DNA of 64,000 nt from a virus: positions 91,246 to 155,245 of the IMG/VR virus record IMGVR_UViG_3300009506_000001; one strand, 5' to 3'. Under the pieces are notes generated by a model, which saw only the letters and a program-made list of their open reading frames with translations, was not told where the DNA came from and searched no databases. Shown here piece by piece: positions 41,938 through 51,091 of the stretch. Every line of letters begins with the position of its first letter. Position 1 is the first letter of the stretch. The translations under genes and the position numbers were made by a program.

Positions 41938-42726
41938 TTATTTTAGATCTGCTAGATGTTCTGTAGCAATGATCCACCTCTTACAAAAATCACCTCGTAC
42001 AATATCATGCTTTGTAAACTGGATACTTTCGAAGTTTGGTAGATCCTTCATCACATCAATCAGTACTTTCATGCCGCTCTTATCACGACCGCTGTGAGGC
42101 AAATCTGCCTGTGGGATGTCACCTGTATAGATAACACGTGAATTGTGTCCCACACGAGTCATGACAGAGTCAATTTCATGAAAGTTCATATTCTGTCCTT
42201 CCTCAACAATAACAACGGCATTGTTCCAAGTCAGACCACGAATGAAGGAAGTAGGCATAAACGAAATCAAACCTGCGTCTTTCATATCTCTGTATGTGGA
42301 TGGGCGATCAAATAGTTCAGCACAGATCTCGCGATAAGGAGCTTCATACTCAGACATTTTCTCATCTAGTGTGCCAGGTAAGTGTCCGACATCTCGTGTC
42401 GCAACATTGGAACGCACGATGATAATGTGAGTAGCTTCTGTTCGCTGATCAAGAACTTCTTGGAATGCTAGATATAATGCTAGGAAAGTTTTACCTGTAC
42501 CGGCAGTGCCGTGTGCACAGATATCTTCCCCGTTGTAGAACGCATGGAACATATCTTCCTGCGTTGGTGACATTGGTCGAATTGTCTTCAAATCATGAAG
42601 AGTCCATTTCTTCTTAATAGGTCCTTCCTCCATTGCTTTCGTATTGTTGATGTTTATGTCGTTTAGAAATCTGATTTCTTCACGTAGTTTGGATTGTGTC
42701 TTGCGTTGTCTTGACTTTCTAGCCAT
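41938..42726 (-). CDS. phoH: PhoH-like ATPase
   Basis: A 262-residue P-loop protein. It has GTAGTGKTFLALYLA (Walker A, ~75-90), AVVIVEEGQNMNFHEI (Walker B with the PhoH EEGQN signature) and SRVIYTGDIPQADLP (sensor). PhoH-like proteins are widespread in marine T4-type phages; related bacterial proteins have RNA helicase and RNase partners. It is not limited to phosphate starvation in phages. Confidence 0.93.
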   Translation of the reverse strand: MARKSRQRKTQSKLREEIRFLNDININNTKAMEEGPIKKKWTLHDLKTIRPMSPTQEDMFHAFYNGEDICAHGTAGTGKTFLALYLAFQEVLDQRTEATHIIIVRSNVATRDVGHLPGTLDEKMSEYEAPYREICAELFDRPSTYRDMKDAGLISFMPTSFIRGLTWNNAVVIVEEGQNMNFHEIDSVMTRVGHNSRVIYTGDIPQADLPHSGRDKSGMKVLIDVMKDLPNFESIQFTKHDIVRGDFCKRWIIATEHLADLK

Positions 42727-42786
42727 AGGAGACGCTCTCCCTTGTTTTGGTTGTTATGGACGTCCTGTCCGTGTTTGTATTACATA

Positions 42787-43119
42787 CTACACAATCTGTT
42801 CTTCGTTAAAATCACCCCCTAGTTCTGGTTCCGTAAATTGTAGATTGTTTAAGATGGCAAACGATCTGACGTGCTGATAGGCCAAAGGATGGATATCTTT
42901 CAGTTCTGAATTGACATGCACCTCGCAATAGTGAGGTGTGCAGCAAATGGTGATGTATCGGGAAATTGAAATGCACGCTTTACGTTCTTCGATTGAATGA
43001 GCGTCCGTTGCGAAAGCGAGGTGTGTGCAAGCGTGAGTATAGTGCCCAACCAGCATTTCAGCCCAATCGCTTGGGCGAAACTTCTTACCCTCATTTGTGA
43101 TGCCACGCACCACCAACAT
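42787..43119 (-). CDS. DUF3579-like protein
   Basis: A 110-residue protein beginning MLVVRGITNEGKKFRPSDWAEMLVG, which matches the start of the DUF3579 family known from proteobacteria. A SIEERKACISISRYI... CCTPHYCEVHVNSELK part follows. The function of the family is unknown. It lies between PhoH and the SpoVR operon, after the hairpin at 43168 and a late-type element at 43196. Confidence 0.6.
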   Translation of the reverse strand: MLVVRGITNEGKKFRPSDWAEMLVGHYTHACTHLAFATDAHSIEERKACISISRYITICCTPHYCEVHVNSELKDIHPLAYQHVRSFAILNNLQFTEPELGGDFNEEQIV

Positions 43120-43167
43120 CCGCAGGAACTCCTGTTACCTCTGTGTGAGTAATTGTCTTCTTATAAC

Positions 43168-43193
43168 TTTAGGGAAGCAATTGCTTCCCTAAA
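43168..43193 (-). terminator. Terminator after the SpoVR gene
   Basis: A perfect hairpin TTTAGGGAAGCAATTGCTTCCCTAAA immediately after the spoVR stop. The loop-proximal CAATTG makes the whole element palindromic. The minus-strand tail is short of U, so efficiency is uncertain. Confidence 0.7.
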
Positions 43194-43195
43194 AG

Positions 43196-43203
43196 TATTT
43201 ATG
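43196..43203 (-). promoter_or_regulatory. Late-type promoter element CATAAATA
   Basis: A CATAAATA octamer on the minus strand overlapping the last codons of spoVR, 77 bases upstream of the DUF3579-like ATG. Because a hairpin lies between, its use is uncertain. Confidence 0.35.
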
Positions 43204-44773
43204 CATCATCGTCGATGAAGACGTCAAGCGAGGAACGCTCGTCCGTAAGTTCGTATAATGCCCAGGTTTTTCCTGTGGCGTCCGTGCTCTCTAATTTGAC
43301 GTCGTATCCCCACAGCACTCGAGCGTGCTTCAACGTCTCCTGAGCAGAGTCCTGATCGAGCGGACGACGATCACGGATAATGTGCTGTAGAGTCATCGAA
43401 CGATCGCCCCATCTGTCAACACCACCCCTTTTCACCTGGATCTCAGGTACGTTCGTTCCACGATTGTACTGGTTGGAAAGAGCAGAGCGGATGTGTCTGT
43501 ACCCGTCGTAGTTGTGGATGGCGGAGATTTCAAGCTTTGGATCTTGGTCGTCATCAAGAACTGAAAACAGATGGAAGTCACGGATTACTTTTGGTGACAG
43601 GAACTCGAGAACGAAGCTGTCATCTTTGAAGTTTGCAGCGGCCCACAGAATGTTGTCAAGCCATTTGCCATTGCCGACCCAATCCTTATGCTTGAACCAG
43701 TCAAGGTCTTCTTGGGTGGGCTCCATGCTGATTCGCTTGATATCTTGGTACATAGCAAAACCGAGAGCATATACGTTAATGCCGCTGTACCACTTCGAGT
43801 CGTAACCAGGCTGGAATGTGACGTTTGTGTGGCTCTCGAGGAACTCCATCATGTAGCCATCACCGATCAGACCTTCATCATACAACTCGTTGAGAATGGT
43901 GTAGTGGATGAAAGTCGCAAACCCTTCGTTCATCAGCTGCGTCTGCATTTGCGGATAGAAGTACTGGCTCAGCTTGCGGACAATGCGGATGATTTCACGC
44001 TTCCACTGAGGAAGGTTTGGAGCACTCTTTTCGATGAAGTATAGAAGGTTCTCCACGCTGTCATCAGGGAACGCAGGACCTGAATCTGTAGCTTGTTCAG
44101 GCTCGGTGTTCGGAACAGTCGTCATCCAGACTTCATTGATCTGGGACTGAATCCATTTTGCACGCTCCTCCGCTTCGGCCTTTTCTTGGGCAGCAGACGG
44201 TTGAGGTGGACGTTTGTACTTATCGATTCCGTAGTATTGAAGTGCATGGCACGCATCCAACACCTCTTCGACTTCTTCATCGCCGTACATCTCTTCGCAT
44301 TCACGAATGTACTTTTTGGCGAATGACAGGTAGTCCACGATCGAACTGGCATCTGTCCACTGCTTGAACATGTAGTTGTTTTTGAAGAAGTGGTTGTGGC
44401 CGAATGATGCGTGAGCCATGACAAGGATCTGCATCAGCATGGTGTTCTCTTCCATTAGGTATGCAATGCAAGGATCGGAGTTGATAACAACCTCATATGC
44501 CAGGCCCATACGACCACGCTTGTACCGTTCCATCTCTTCCACAAACTGCATGCCCGTTGACCAATGGTCGTAGTAAAGCGGCATTGCGTGTGTGGCGTAT
44601 GCCTCAAGCATCTGCTCAGCGGAGATAATCTCCAACTGGTTTGGATACACGTTGAGTTTGAGCTTTTCTGTTCCTATACGAGCGATCTCGTTGTAGTAGT
44701 CATCGAGCAGGTCATAGTTCCATTCCGCCCCTGTCGCCAACGGCTCAACTCGCTTTTCGGTGTTTTCGCTCAT
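43199..44773 (-). CDS. SpoVR/YcgB family protein
   Basis: A 524-residue protein, the usual length of the family (E. coli YcgB 510). Typical segments include EWNYDLLDDYYNEIARIG near the start, YEVVINSDPCIAYLMEENTMLMQILVMAHASFGHNHFFKNN (His-rich conserved core), NEGFATFIHYTILNELYDEG and YDGYRHIRSALSNQYN. In bacteria SpoVR-type proteins act in sporulation or stress and are linked to PrkA and YeaH. Here it is the third gene after prkA and yeaH on the minus strand. Confidence 0.93.
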   Translation of the reverse strand: MSENTEKRVEPLATGAEWNYDLLDDYYNEIARIGTEKLKLNVYPNQLEIISAEQMLEAYATHAMPLYYDHWSTGMQFVEEMERYKRGRMGLAYEVVINSDPCIAYLMEENTMLMQILVMAHASFGHNHFFKNNYMFKQWTDASSIVDYLSFAKKYIRECEEMYGDEEVEEVLDACHALQYYGIDKYKRPPQPSAAQEKAEAEERAKWIQSQINEVWMTTVPNTEPEQATDSGPAFPDDSVENLLYFIEKSAPNLPQWKREIIRIVRKLSQYFYPQMQTQLMNEGFATFIHYTILNELYDEGLIGDGYMMEFLESHTNVTFQPGYDSKWYSGINVYALGFAMYQDIKRISMEPTQEDLDWFKHKDWVGNGKWLDNILWAAANFKDDSFVLEFLSPKVIRDFHLFSVLDDDQDPKLEISAIHNYDGYRHIRSALSNQYNRGTNVPEIQVKRGGVDRWGDRSMTLQHIIRDRRPLDQDSAQETLKHARVLWGYDVKLESTDATGKTWALYELTDERSSLDVFIDDDA

Positions 44774-44784
44774 TCTAAATCCTC

Positions 44785-46086
44785 TTAGTTCTTACGGAAC
44801 AAATCTTTGAATACTGGGTATATGTCAGCAGCGTCAGTAACCTTTTCCATTCTAAAGTTCTTGTGCTGTGCCTGCAGTGATTCAAACTTGGGCCACAAAT
44901 CGGACTGGCGGTTTGGATTCTCCGCAAGTTCAATATACGCATAATAGCGTAGGATTGGCAACAGATCGCTCTTCAAAATATCGATTGCGACATGCGTATC
45001 GTCTGACCAGTTGTCACCATCAGATGCCTGTGAAGCGTATATGTTCCACTCAGCTGGGTCAAATCGTTCAGCGATAATCTCTTTGGTTAGATCCAACGCT
45101 GACGACACAATAGTACCACCAGTCTCCCGATCGTAGAAGAACGTCTCTTCGTCCACTTCATCGGCCACAGTGTGGTGACGAATGAACACAACTTCTACAC
45201 GTTCATAGCTTCTAGTCAAAAACAGATACAGCAGCATGAAGAATCGTTTGGCCATCTCTTTGTGCCATTCTCCCATACTGCCTGATACGTCCATGATGCA
45301 GAACATAACAGCCTGTGTTGTGGGAACTGGAACTCTTTCCCAACGGTTGTAACGAAGGTCCGTGTCGTCGACAAAAGGAATGGCTCGTAGCTTTCTCTTC
45401 AGTTTCTTGATTTCCTCACGAAGGCGAGTCTGTTCATCACGCATGTCTTGAGGAACTGGCTTTCCTTGTGATTCAAGGTCAGCGATGTTTACTGTAAGGG
45501 TTGCCTCTTCTACTTCTAGTTCTTTCAACTTCTTCTTCTTGCCCTTACGCATTAGACCAATGCGACGTCCCTTCGACTGACGCATTGTCCTTTCAATGTT
45601 CAACTGTGCCGCTGTTCCATCTACTGAGAACCCAGCACGTTTGTTTTCGAAGTTTTCGGTTTGCTTGATGGTGTTGTTTTCGAGATCAGGCAGCTCACAA
45701 TCCTCGAAGAATATGTCGAGGAACTCTTTCTGTGTCAGGGTGAACTCGAACTCGTCCTGACCTTCGCCATCTTTGGAACCGCCACTACCACTACCACTGC
45801 CACCGGATGGACGGTCAATGCGTTCGCCTTGTTGGAATTTCTTGTTGCCAGGATGAACACCTTCGCGTTTACCACCCTTGCCGTGGTTGAAGGTTGGCTG
45901 TCCAAGATCCTTCTTAGGAATGTTAATCTTTTTGCCGTTGCCGTTGACAAGGTCATCGATACTTCCAGAAGCGATAGCCTCTTTGATACGTTCCTTTACC
46001 TGATTCTTGACACGTCTGAGGAATTTTTGACGATTACCAGAACTACGCTTTGGGTTCTGTGTCCGGTCGATTATCGTGTAAGCCAT
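44785..46086 (-). CDS. YeaH-like protein (DUF444, VWA domain)
   Basis: A 433-residue protein, close to E. coli YeaH (427). The N-terminus is basic (RRVKNQVKERIKEAI; GGKREGVHPGNKKFQQGERI), with a Gly/Ser-rich linker ~95-110. The VWA domain has MIDAS motif FCIMDVSGSMGEWHKEMAKRF (~263) and later ETGGTIVSSALDLTKEII. It is the usual partner and probable substrate of PrkA kinase. It lies between prkA and spoVR. Confidence 0.93.
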   Translation of the reverse strand: MAYTIIDRTQNPKRSSGNRQKFLRRVKNQVKERIKEAIASGSIDDLVNGNGKKINIPKKDLGQPTFNHGKGGKREGVHPGNKKFQQGERIDRPSGGSGSGSGGSKDGEGQDEFEFTLTQKEFLDIFFEDCELPDLENNTIKQTENFENKRAGFSVDGTAAQLNIERTMRQSKGRRIGLMRKGKKKKLKELEVEEATLTVNIADLESQGKPVPQDMRDEQTRLREEIKKLKRKLRAIPFVDDTDLRYNRWERVPVPTTQAVMFCIMDVSGSMGEWHKEMAKRFFMLLYLFLTRSYERVEVVFIRHHTVADEVDEETFFYDRETGGTIVSSALDLTKEIIAERFDPAEWNIYASQASDGDNWSDDTHVAIDILKSDLLPILRYYAYIELAENPNRQSDLWPKFESLQAQHKNFRMEKVTDAADIYPVFKDLFRKN

Positions 46087-46116
46087 TTGAACTCCGTTGT
46101 TGTAAGTGAAGAGTTT

Positions 46117-46136
46117 GGGGCCTCTTTCGAGGCCCC
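46117..46136 (-). terminator. GC-rich hairpin between prkA and yeaH
   Basis: GGGGCCTC-GAAA-GAGGCCCC on the minus strand, with a GNRA tetraloop, in the 61-base spacer between the two genes. No U-run follows, so it may attenuate transcription or protect the upstream mRNA 3' end rather than fully terminate. Confidence 0.6.
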
Positions 46137-46147
46137 GCCTCTAGTAC

Positions 46148-48100
46148 TTAGTTGTGCTTACGATAACGCATGAACCATTCAACAAGCAAGCGAACCTGCT
46201 TCTTGGTGTATCCCTTCTCAGTCATACGATTAACGAAGTCATCGTGCTTCTGCTGTTCGTCCTTGGAAGCCTTCTTGCCGAAAGAAATGACTGGCAGAAG
46301 TTCTTCGGTGTTGGCGAACATCTTCTTCTCGATGACCTCACGGAGCTTCTCATAGGAAGTCCATGCAGGAGACTTGCCGGCGTTGTTGGCCTTCGCACGT
46401 AGGACGTACTGGACAACTTCGTTACGGAAGTCTTTCGGATTGGCGATGCCAGCGGACTTCTCGACACCTTCTAGCCATTCGTTCAGACCTTCACGGTCGA
46501 ATGCTTCACCTGTATCGGGATCACGATAATCCTGATCCTGAATCCAGAAGTCAGCGTACTGGATGTAACGCTCGAACAGATTCTGTCCGTACTCGTCGTA
46601 CGCTTCCAGATAGGCCTTCTGGATCTCGTCGCCGATGAAGTCAGCGTACTTCGGTGCCAGGATGCCACGAATGAAGCTGATCCACTGCTCTTCGATTTCC
46701 TTCGGATACTGCTCCTGCTGGATCTGCTTCTCGAGGATGAACATCAGGTGAACAGGGTTGGCTGCAACCTCGTCGCTGTCGTAGTTGAAGACCTTCGACA
46801 TGATCTTGAAAGCCTGACGAGTGGAGAAGCCACTCATGCCTTCATCAACACCTGCGAACTCACGGTACTCTGTGATTGACTTCGCCTTTGGATCTTTGTC
46901 CTTCATGGACTCGCCGTTGTAAATCTTCATCTTCGAGTAGAAGACGCTGTTCTCTGGCTGATGCAGACGGGACAGAACGGAGAACTGTGCCATCATCTCA
47001 AGAGTGCCAGGTGCACATGCAGCTTCGCTCAGCTCACTGTTTGCCAGCAGCTTCTCGTAGATCTTGACCTCTTCGCTGTAGCGAAGGGTGTATGGGACCT
47101 TCACGATGTAAACACGATCCAAGAACGCTTCGTTGTTCTTGTTGTTACGGAAGGTTGTCCATTCCGACTCGTTCGAGTGAGCAAGCAGAATACCCTGGAA
47201 AGGAATGGCACCGAACTGCTCTGTACCGTTGTAGTGACCTTCCTGTGTGGCGGTCAGCATTGGGTGGAGCATCTTGATTGGAGCCTTGAACATCTCCACG
47301 AACTCCATCATGCCCTGCGTGGTGACGTTCAGACCACCGGCCCAGTTGTATGCATCGGGATCGTCCTGATCGTAGTCCTCAAGGAGACGGATATTGACCT
47401 TACCAACCAGAGCGGAGATATCCTGATTGTTTTCATCACCAGGCTCAACTTTCGTCACACCAACCTGATTCAGAACAGAAGGCCAAACCTTCACAACCTT
47501 AAACTGGGTGAGGTCACCGTCGGCCTCTTCGAGACGCTTGACAGCCCAAGGCGAAAGGATGGAGCCGAGATAACGTGAAGCAATGCCGTATTCGGACTGC
47601 AGTTCGTCGGCGTCGCTCTCTTTGTCGAACAAGCCCAGTGGGTTTTCGTAGATTGGGGAGATTTCCCAACGGCTGTGATCCTTGTTGTATGCCTTGAGAG
47701 CATAGAAAGGAACTCGCTCGATCAGAGCCTTGAGGCGTTCAGCCAGTGAGGACTTACCACCGCCGACCGGACCCAATAGATAAAGGACCTGCTTGCTTTC
47801 TTCAAGGCCCTGTGCGGCGTGCTTGAAGTAGGCGACAATCTTCTCGACAACCTCTTCCATGCCATAGAATTCGCTGAACGCAGGGTACACACGAATTTTG
47901 CGGTTCGAGAACAGACGGCTCAGATGCTCGTCTTTGCGTGTATCGATGACCTTGGGTTCACCGATCGCCTTGAGCATTCTTTCGGATGCTGTGGCATAAG
48001 CCATAGGATCAGTCTTACAGAGTTCGAGATACTCCATGACTGTCATTTCCTCTGGCTTGTGGGTCTCAAACCGCTCTTTGTATTTGTCGAGAATACTCAT
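46148..48100 (-). CDS. prkA: PrkA serine protein kinase / AAA+ protein
   Basis: A 650-residue protein, close to E. coli PrkA/YeaG (644). It opens with LDKYKERFETHKPEEMTVMEYLELCKTDPMAYATASERML, has Walker A in LYLLGPVGGGKSSLAERLK (~108), then GIASRYLGSILSPWAVKRL, and the C-terminal kinase-like half (EYREFAGVDEGMSGFSTRQAFKIMSKVFNYD). All blocks are intact with no truncation. In proteobacteria it responds to nutrient stress with YeaH and SpoVR. Synonymous codon usage looks like that of surrounding phage genes. Confidence 0.95.
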   Translation of the reverse strand: MSILDKYKERFETHKPEEMTVMEYLELCKTDPMAYATASERMLKAIGEPKVIDTRKDEHLSRLFSNRKIRVYPAFSEFYGMEEVVEKIVAYFKHAAQGLEESKQVLYLLGPVGGGKSSLAERLKALIERVPFYALKAYNKDHSRWEISPIYENPLGLFDKESDADELQSEYGIASRYLGSILSPWAVKRLEEADGDLTQFKVVKVWPSVLNQVGVTKVEPGDENNQDISALVGKVNIRLLEDYDQDDPDAYNWAGGLNVTTQGMMEFVEMFKAPIKMLHPMLTATQEGHYNGTEQFGAIPFQGILLAHSNESEWTTFRNNKNNEAFLDRVYIVKVPYTLRYSEEVKIYEKLLANSELSEAACAPGTLEMMAQFSVLSRLHQPENSVFYSKMKIYNGESMKDKDPKAKSITEYREFAGVDEGMSGFSTRQAFKIMSKVFNYDSDEVAANPVHLMFILEKQIQQEQYPKEIEEQWISFIRGILAPKYADFIGDEIQKAYLEAYDEYGQNLFERYIQYADFWIQDQDYRDPDTGEAFDREGLNEWLEGVEKSAGIANPKDFRNEVVQYVLRAKANNAGKSPAWTSYEKLREVIEKKMFANTEELLPVISFGKKASKDEQQKHDDFVNRMTEKGYTKKQVRLLVEWFMRYRKHN

Positions 48101-48173
48101 GAATCTTATACTCCTATTGGATTATGGTGTGCTGGTAAATAACCTTACTTCAAATGTGAGATGATTTCAACTC

Positions 48174-48830
48174 TTAAGCGTACCATAAAAATGGCCGCAA
48201 TTTAATTGCTCGTACGAGCATCTCTTCGTCTTCCTCTCGCCACCTTTCTTCCTCTTTCATCAAATCGTCCAAGTACTTGCGATAAGCAACAACATCGAGG
48301 TCTTCTCTGTACTTATCGTTCATAAACCTGTCCATACTAATACGAGGTTCAGGACGCTGTTTTTCGAATTCCTTTTCACGATTGGGATAAATTTCTTTAT
48401 ACCAATGAACTAGTTCCATCATTTCTTTCCACGCTGTTGCGTGGGGCAAATCAAAATCCCAATCTACAACATCCCACGCCTTGTTGTTCTCAACGAACTC
48501 GCAGAGTAAAGCGAACACTGCCTCGAACATACGAATATCTGGGTCATAGTAGCCAGGTTTAAGGCGAGTGCGGACAACGTGATATCGGTGTCGGGGATGA
48601 AAACGATGATAGATTTTTGCTTTAAGACGACTGAAGAATCTGTGGATGCCATACTTCCAAATGTCGTCCCAAAAGTCAGGGAGGCTCTCATAAAAGAAGT
48701 AACGGACGGGATAATTGGACTGCATGTCCTCTCTCCATTCGTCCCACTCGTGCCATTGAAGAGCGAGCGGCTTGTGCCAATCGAATCTTCCTGTGGGATC
48801 TGCCCATCTCTTATTTGAGTCGGATGTCAC
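48174..48830 (-). CDS. Hypothetical protein
   Basis: A 218-residue protein rich in Trp, Tyr, Asp and Glu (DWHKPLALQWHEWDEWREDM; WDVVDWDFDLPHATAWKEMMELVHWYKEIYPNR). The end is a charged helix (KEEERWREEDEEMLVRAIK). Its start overlaps MazG by four bases. No family recognised with certainty. Confidence 0.7.
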   Translation of the reverse strand: MTSDSNKRWADPTGRFDWHKPLALQWHEWDEWREDMQSNYPVRYFFYESLPDFWDDIWKYGIHRFFSRLKAKIYHRFHPRHRYHVVRTRLKPGYYDPDIRMFEAVFALLCEFVENNKAWDVVDWDFDLPHATAWKEMMELVHWYKEIYPNREKEFEKQRPEPRISMDRFMNDKYREDLDVVAYRKYLDDLMKEEERWREEDEEMLVRAIKLRPFLWYA

Positions 48831-49432
48831 TTGTGTCCTTCGTTTAGAATGTCTTTCTCAGCATCGGTGTCACGATTGATCGCTTCCTCTGCTGTAAATC
48901 CGTCTTTGTAACGGCCCTTCTGTTTGTCCTGCAACTTCTTGATGTTGGTCTCGAGGTCATCTTCCCAGTGGCCTTCAAATCCCAACTCTTCCATGGCATC
49001 GTAGAAAATGGCCTGATACCAATTAATGTCGCCATTCTCCTCTCTTAGGTTGACTAAGTCAACCTCACCGCCGGTCAAAACATTATAGAGAGCCTCACAC
49101 AGTTCAACCGACTCAGTCCCGATGCCAAAGATGGCGTGCAGAATACGTAGATTGATTTCCTTAATAGGTTCTTCATCCATTTCCTCACTTGTGCCATTGA
49201 CACGTACGCCTTGCAGATCATATAGAGCACGTTCAATCATTGCATAGTCAGTGCTGAAGTTCTCAATGGAATAATCCTTTCCATAAAAAGCATGTTTTTT
49301 GATCTGGTCAAGCATGCGACCAGATGCTGTAAAGATGTAAAGGACATCAACGAGCATCTGATGATTGACCTTGACCTCTTCGGGACGTGATTCAGTTCGT
49401 ACTGCGAGTTTGGTATATTCTTTTAGGTTCAT
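48827..49432 (-). CDS. MazG-like NTP pyrophosphohydrolase (larger form)
   Basis: A 201-residue protein from the ATG at 49432 (MNLKEYTKLAVRTESRPEEV), with AGAGAAG upstream. The MazG pattern appears as GIGTESVELCEALYN (E-x-x-E) and DINWYQAIFYDAMEELGF (N/E-x-x-D-type second helix), and the end KLQDKQKGRYKDGFTAEEAINRD is typical of this longer phage form. It is distinct from the short MazG at 38.4 kb. Confidence 0.8.
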   Translation of the reverse strand: MNLKEYTKLAVRTESRPEEVKVNHQMLVDVLYIFTASGRMLDQIKKHAFYGKDYSIENFSTDYAMIERALYDLQGVRVNGTSEEMDEEPIKEINLRILHAIFGIGTESVELCEALYNVLTGGEVDLVNLREENGDINWYQAIFYDAMEELGFEGHWEDDLETNIKKLQDKQKGRYKDGFTAEEAINRDTDAEKDILNEGHK

Positions 49433-49446
49433 TATTCTTCTCTTTA

Positions 49447-50010
49447 TTAGAATCCGATCCAAGTGGTTGCAATGTACTTGGCTACTTTCTTAGGCATGTT
49501 GGCCCGATGTGGGTACATCCAGTTACAAGGAAACACCAGAGCACTGCCAGCTTTTGGTTTTACTTTCTTGCCCCACAAGAACTCCGTTTCGCCACCATCC
49601 GTGACAGTGTTCAGGTACCACATAATGACGATTACCCGGTTGCAAAGCGACGGAGCGTTGGTATCGATATGCCAGTTATAGAATCCCTCAGAGGGCTCGT
49701 ACTTTTGGATTTGATAGCCACTGTCAACTGTTGCTGGTGGATAGTATCCGTCCATAGCGTTGGCATACTTCTCGAGTATGTTGCCGGCGGAGTTGAAAAG
49801 TAACTCGTCGAGCTCTTTATCCGTGTCTTGTTTGATACGGAGTTGTTTGGCCCTCTTGAGATCCAAATCGATCTCAAATGAGCCATCGTTACCAACGACT
49901 GGTCCCCAGTGAGTCTCATTCGACTCAAAGTGAGTGATGAGTTGGAAACACTCGTCAGCCGTCAGTACGTTTGGGTAGGTTTTGATAAACTGTGATAGGG
50001 TATTGTTCAT
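49447..50010 (-). CDS. 2-oxoglutarate/Fe(II) oxygenase, PKHD type
   Basis: A 187-residue protein from the ATG at 50010 (MNNTLSQFIKTYPNVLTADECFQ), overlapping the upstream stop (ATGA). Iron ligands are clear: YNWHIDTNAP (H-x-D) and WMYPHRANM (distal His), with KKVAKYIATTW supplying the 2OG-binding basic residue. The domain resembles PKHD and prolyl hydroxylases. Together with the protein at 5.6 kb the window has two such oxygenases of different subtype. Confidence 0.85.
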   Translation of the reverse strand: MNNTLSQFIKTYPNVLTADECFQLITHFESNETHWGPVVGNDGSFEIDLDLKRAKQLRIKQDTDKELDELLFNSAGNILEKYANAMDGYYPPATVDSGYQIQKYEPSEGFYNWHIDTNAPSLCNRVIVIMWYLNTVTDGGETEFLWGKKVKPKAGSALVFPCNWMYPHRANMPKKVAKYIATTWIGF

Positions 50011-50189
50011 TTTGCCAATGTGCCGGTTTGTGCTTCCATCCATGCATCAAACCCGTCACGCATTGCTTCTAGCTCTTGTTCTGTTGGCACCACTTCCTGT
50101 GGATTGGTTGTGAAAGGAACGTCGTGGATTGTCATTGTGGTATCGACAACACTCCAGCCAAGCTCTTTCATACGATCACTCGTGTTCAT
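50007..50189 (-). CDS. Small hypothetical protein
   Basis: A 60-residue acidic protein (MNTSDRMKELGWSVVDTTMTIH; EQELEAMRDGFDAWMEAQTG). It is coupled by overlap to the genes on both sides. No function recognised. Confidence 0.6.
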   Translation of the reverse strand: MNTSDRMKELGWSVVDTTMTIHDVPFTTNPQEVVPTEQELEAMRDGFDAWMEAQTGTLAK

Positions 50190-50283
50190 TGTCGTCCTCT
50201 TTCATATTGGATGTGTGAATCCACTGTGCCACAAGAACGAACAACAGTGCAGCACCAACTGGTAAAAGATTCCACCAGCTCAT
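50176..50283 (-). CDS. 35-residue membrane peptide
   Basis: ATG at 50283, overlapping the upstream TGA (ATGA), to TGA at 50176. One membrane helix (WNLLPVGAALLFVLVAQWI) is followed by a short acidic tail (MKEDDNEHE). The overlaps on both sides and the clean topology support a real gene. Confidence 0.55.
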   Translation of the reverse strand: MSWWNLLPVGAALLFVLVAQWIHTSNMKEDDNEHE

Positions 50284-50528
50284 GCTCTGTTCCAACGGGC
50301 ACCTTTGCGATTGGAAACACCCTTGCCAGTGCCACGATTGCGACGACGAGACTCTTTCTGAATCTTACGCAGACGTCTACGCTTGGCAGAGGAAACACGC
50401 TTTTTGGTTGGGTTCCAATCAAACTGCATCCGAAAGCCCTGACGCAGGTTGTGGATCTGTTCGGGAGTTGCACCGGCGTCACGTGCCTGTGCGAGAAGGG
50501 AACTAATTGCAGTTGCAATGTTTTTCAT
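50280..50528 (-). CDS. Small basic protein, hypothetical
   Basis: An 82-residue protein. A short helical N-terminus (IATAISSLLAQARDAGATPEQI) is followed by a very basic C-terminal half (KRRRLRKIQKESRRRNRG), which suggests binding to RNA or DNA. It heads the small-gene run after the deformylase. No family assigned. Confidence 0.65.
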   Translation of the reverse strand: MKNIATAISSLLAQARDAGATPEQIHNLRQGFRMQFDWNPTKKRVSSAKRRRLRKIQKESRRRNRGTGKGVSNRKGARWNRA

Positions 50529-50581
50529 TTTGTATCTCCATACAAGTTCAGGTTACAGCATAACGGAACGATAGGAAGAAA

Positions 50582-51091
50582 TCAACCCATAACTTTTAGG
50601 GTTTTGTCAATTTTTTTCTGTACTCGGGATTTTTTGAAAGGCGAAAGGTCATCGACAAAGACTTTACCCTTTAGGTGATCCATTTCGTGTTGAATTGCAA
50701 ATGCCCACAGGTCTGAGAATTCACGTTCATGTATTTCACCCAAAACATCCTGAAAGCGAACTTTGATCCGCTTCGGACGATCACGCTCCTCGAAGTATCC
50801 TGGCACAGACAGGCATCCTTCACGCCAAGAGAAGAGGTCATCGGACTGTTCGAGGATTTCAGGATTAACAAGGCATAGCGTCTCATCCTCATCTGGTAGT
50901 ACCATGACAAACATTTGAATGTTGTGCCCAACTTGAGGTGCAGCGAGGCCAACCCCGGAACGATGGTACATGGTGACAATCATATCACCATGCAGACGCT
51001 CCAAAGATTCGGAAAAGTCAGTAACGGGTTTGCAAGGCTGATGAAGTCGTTCATCAGGCCAATAAACAAGATCAAGGATTTTATGGATCAT
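50582..51091 (-). CDS. def: Peptide deformylase
   Basis: A 169-residue metalloenzyme with all three motifs: GVGLAAPQVG (motif I), WREGCLSVPGYF (motif II with the metal Cys) and AIQHEMDHLKGKVF (motif III). It removes the formyl group from nascent chains. Phage deformylases are known from marine T4-type phages, where some act on photosystem proteins; here there are no photosynthesis genes. It fits the set of translation functions in this genome. Confidence 0.95.
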   Translation of the reverse strand: MIHKILDLVYWPDERLHQPCKPVTDFSESLERLHGDMIVTMYHRSGVGLAAPQVGHNIQMFVMVLPDEDETLCLVNPEILEQSDDLFSWREGCLSVPGYFEERDRPKRIKVRFQDVLGEIHEREFSDLWAFAIQHEMDHLKGKVFVDDLSPFKKSRVQKKIDKTLKVMG

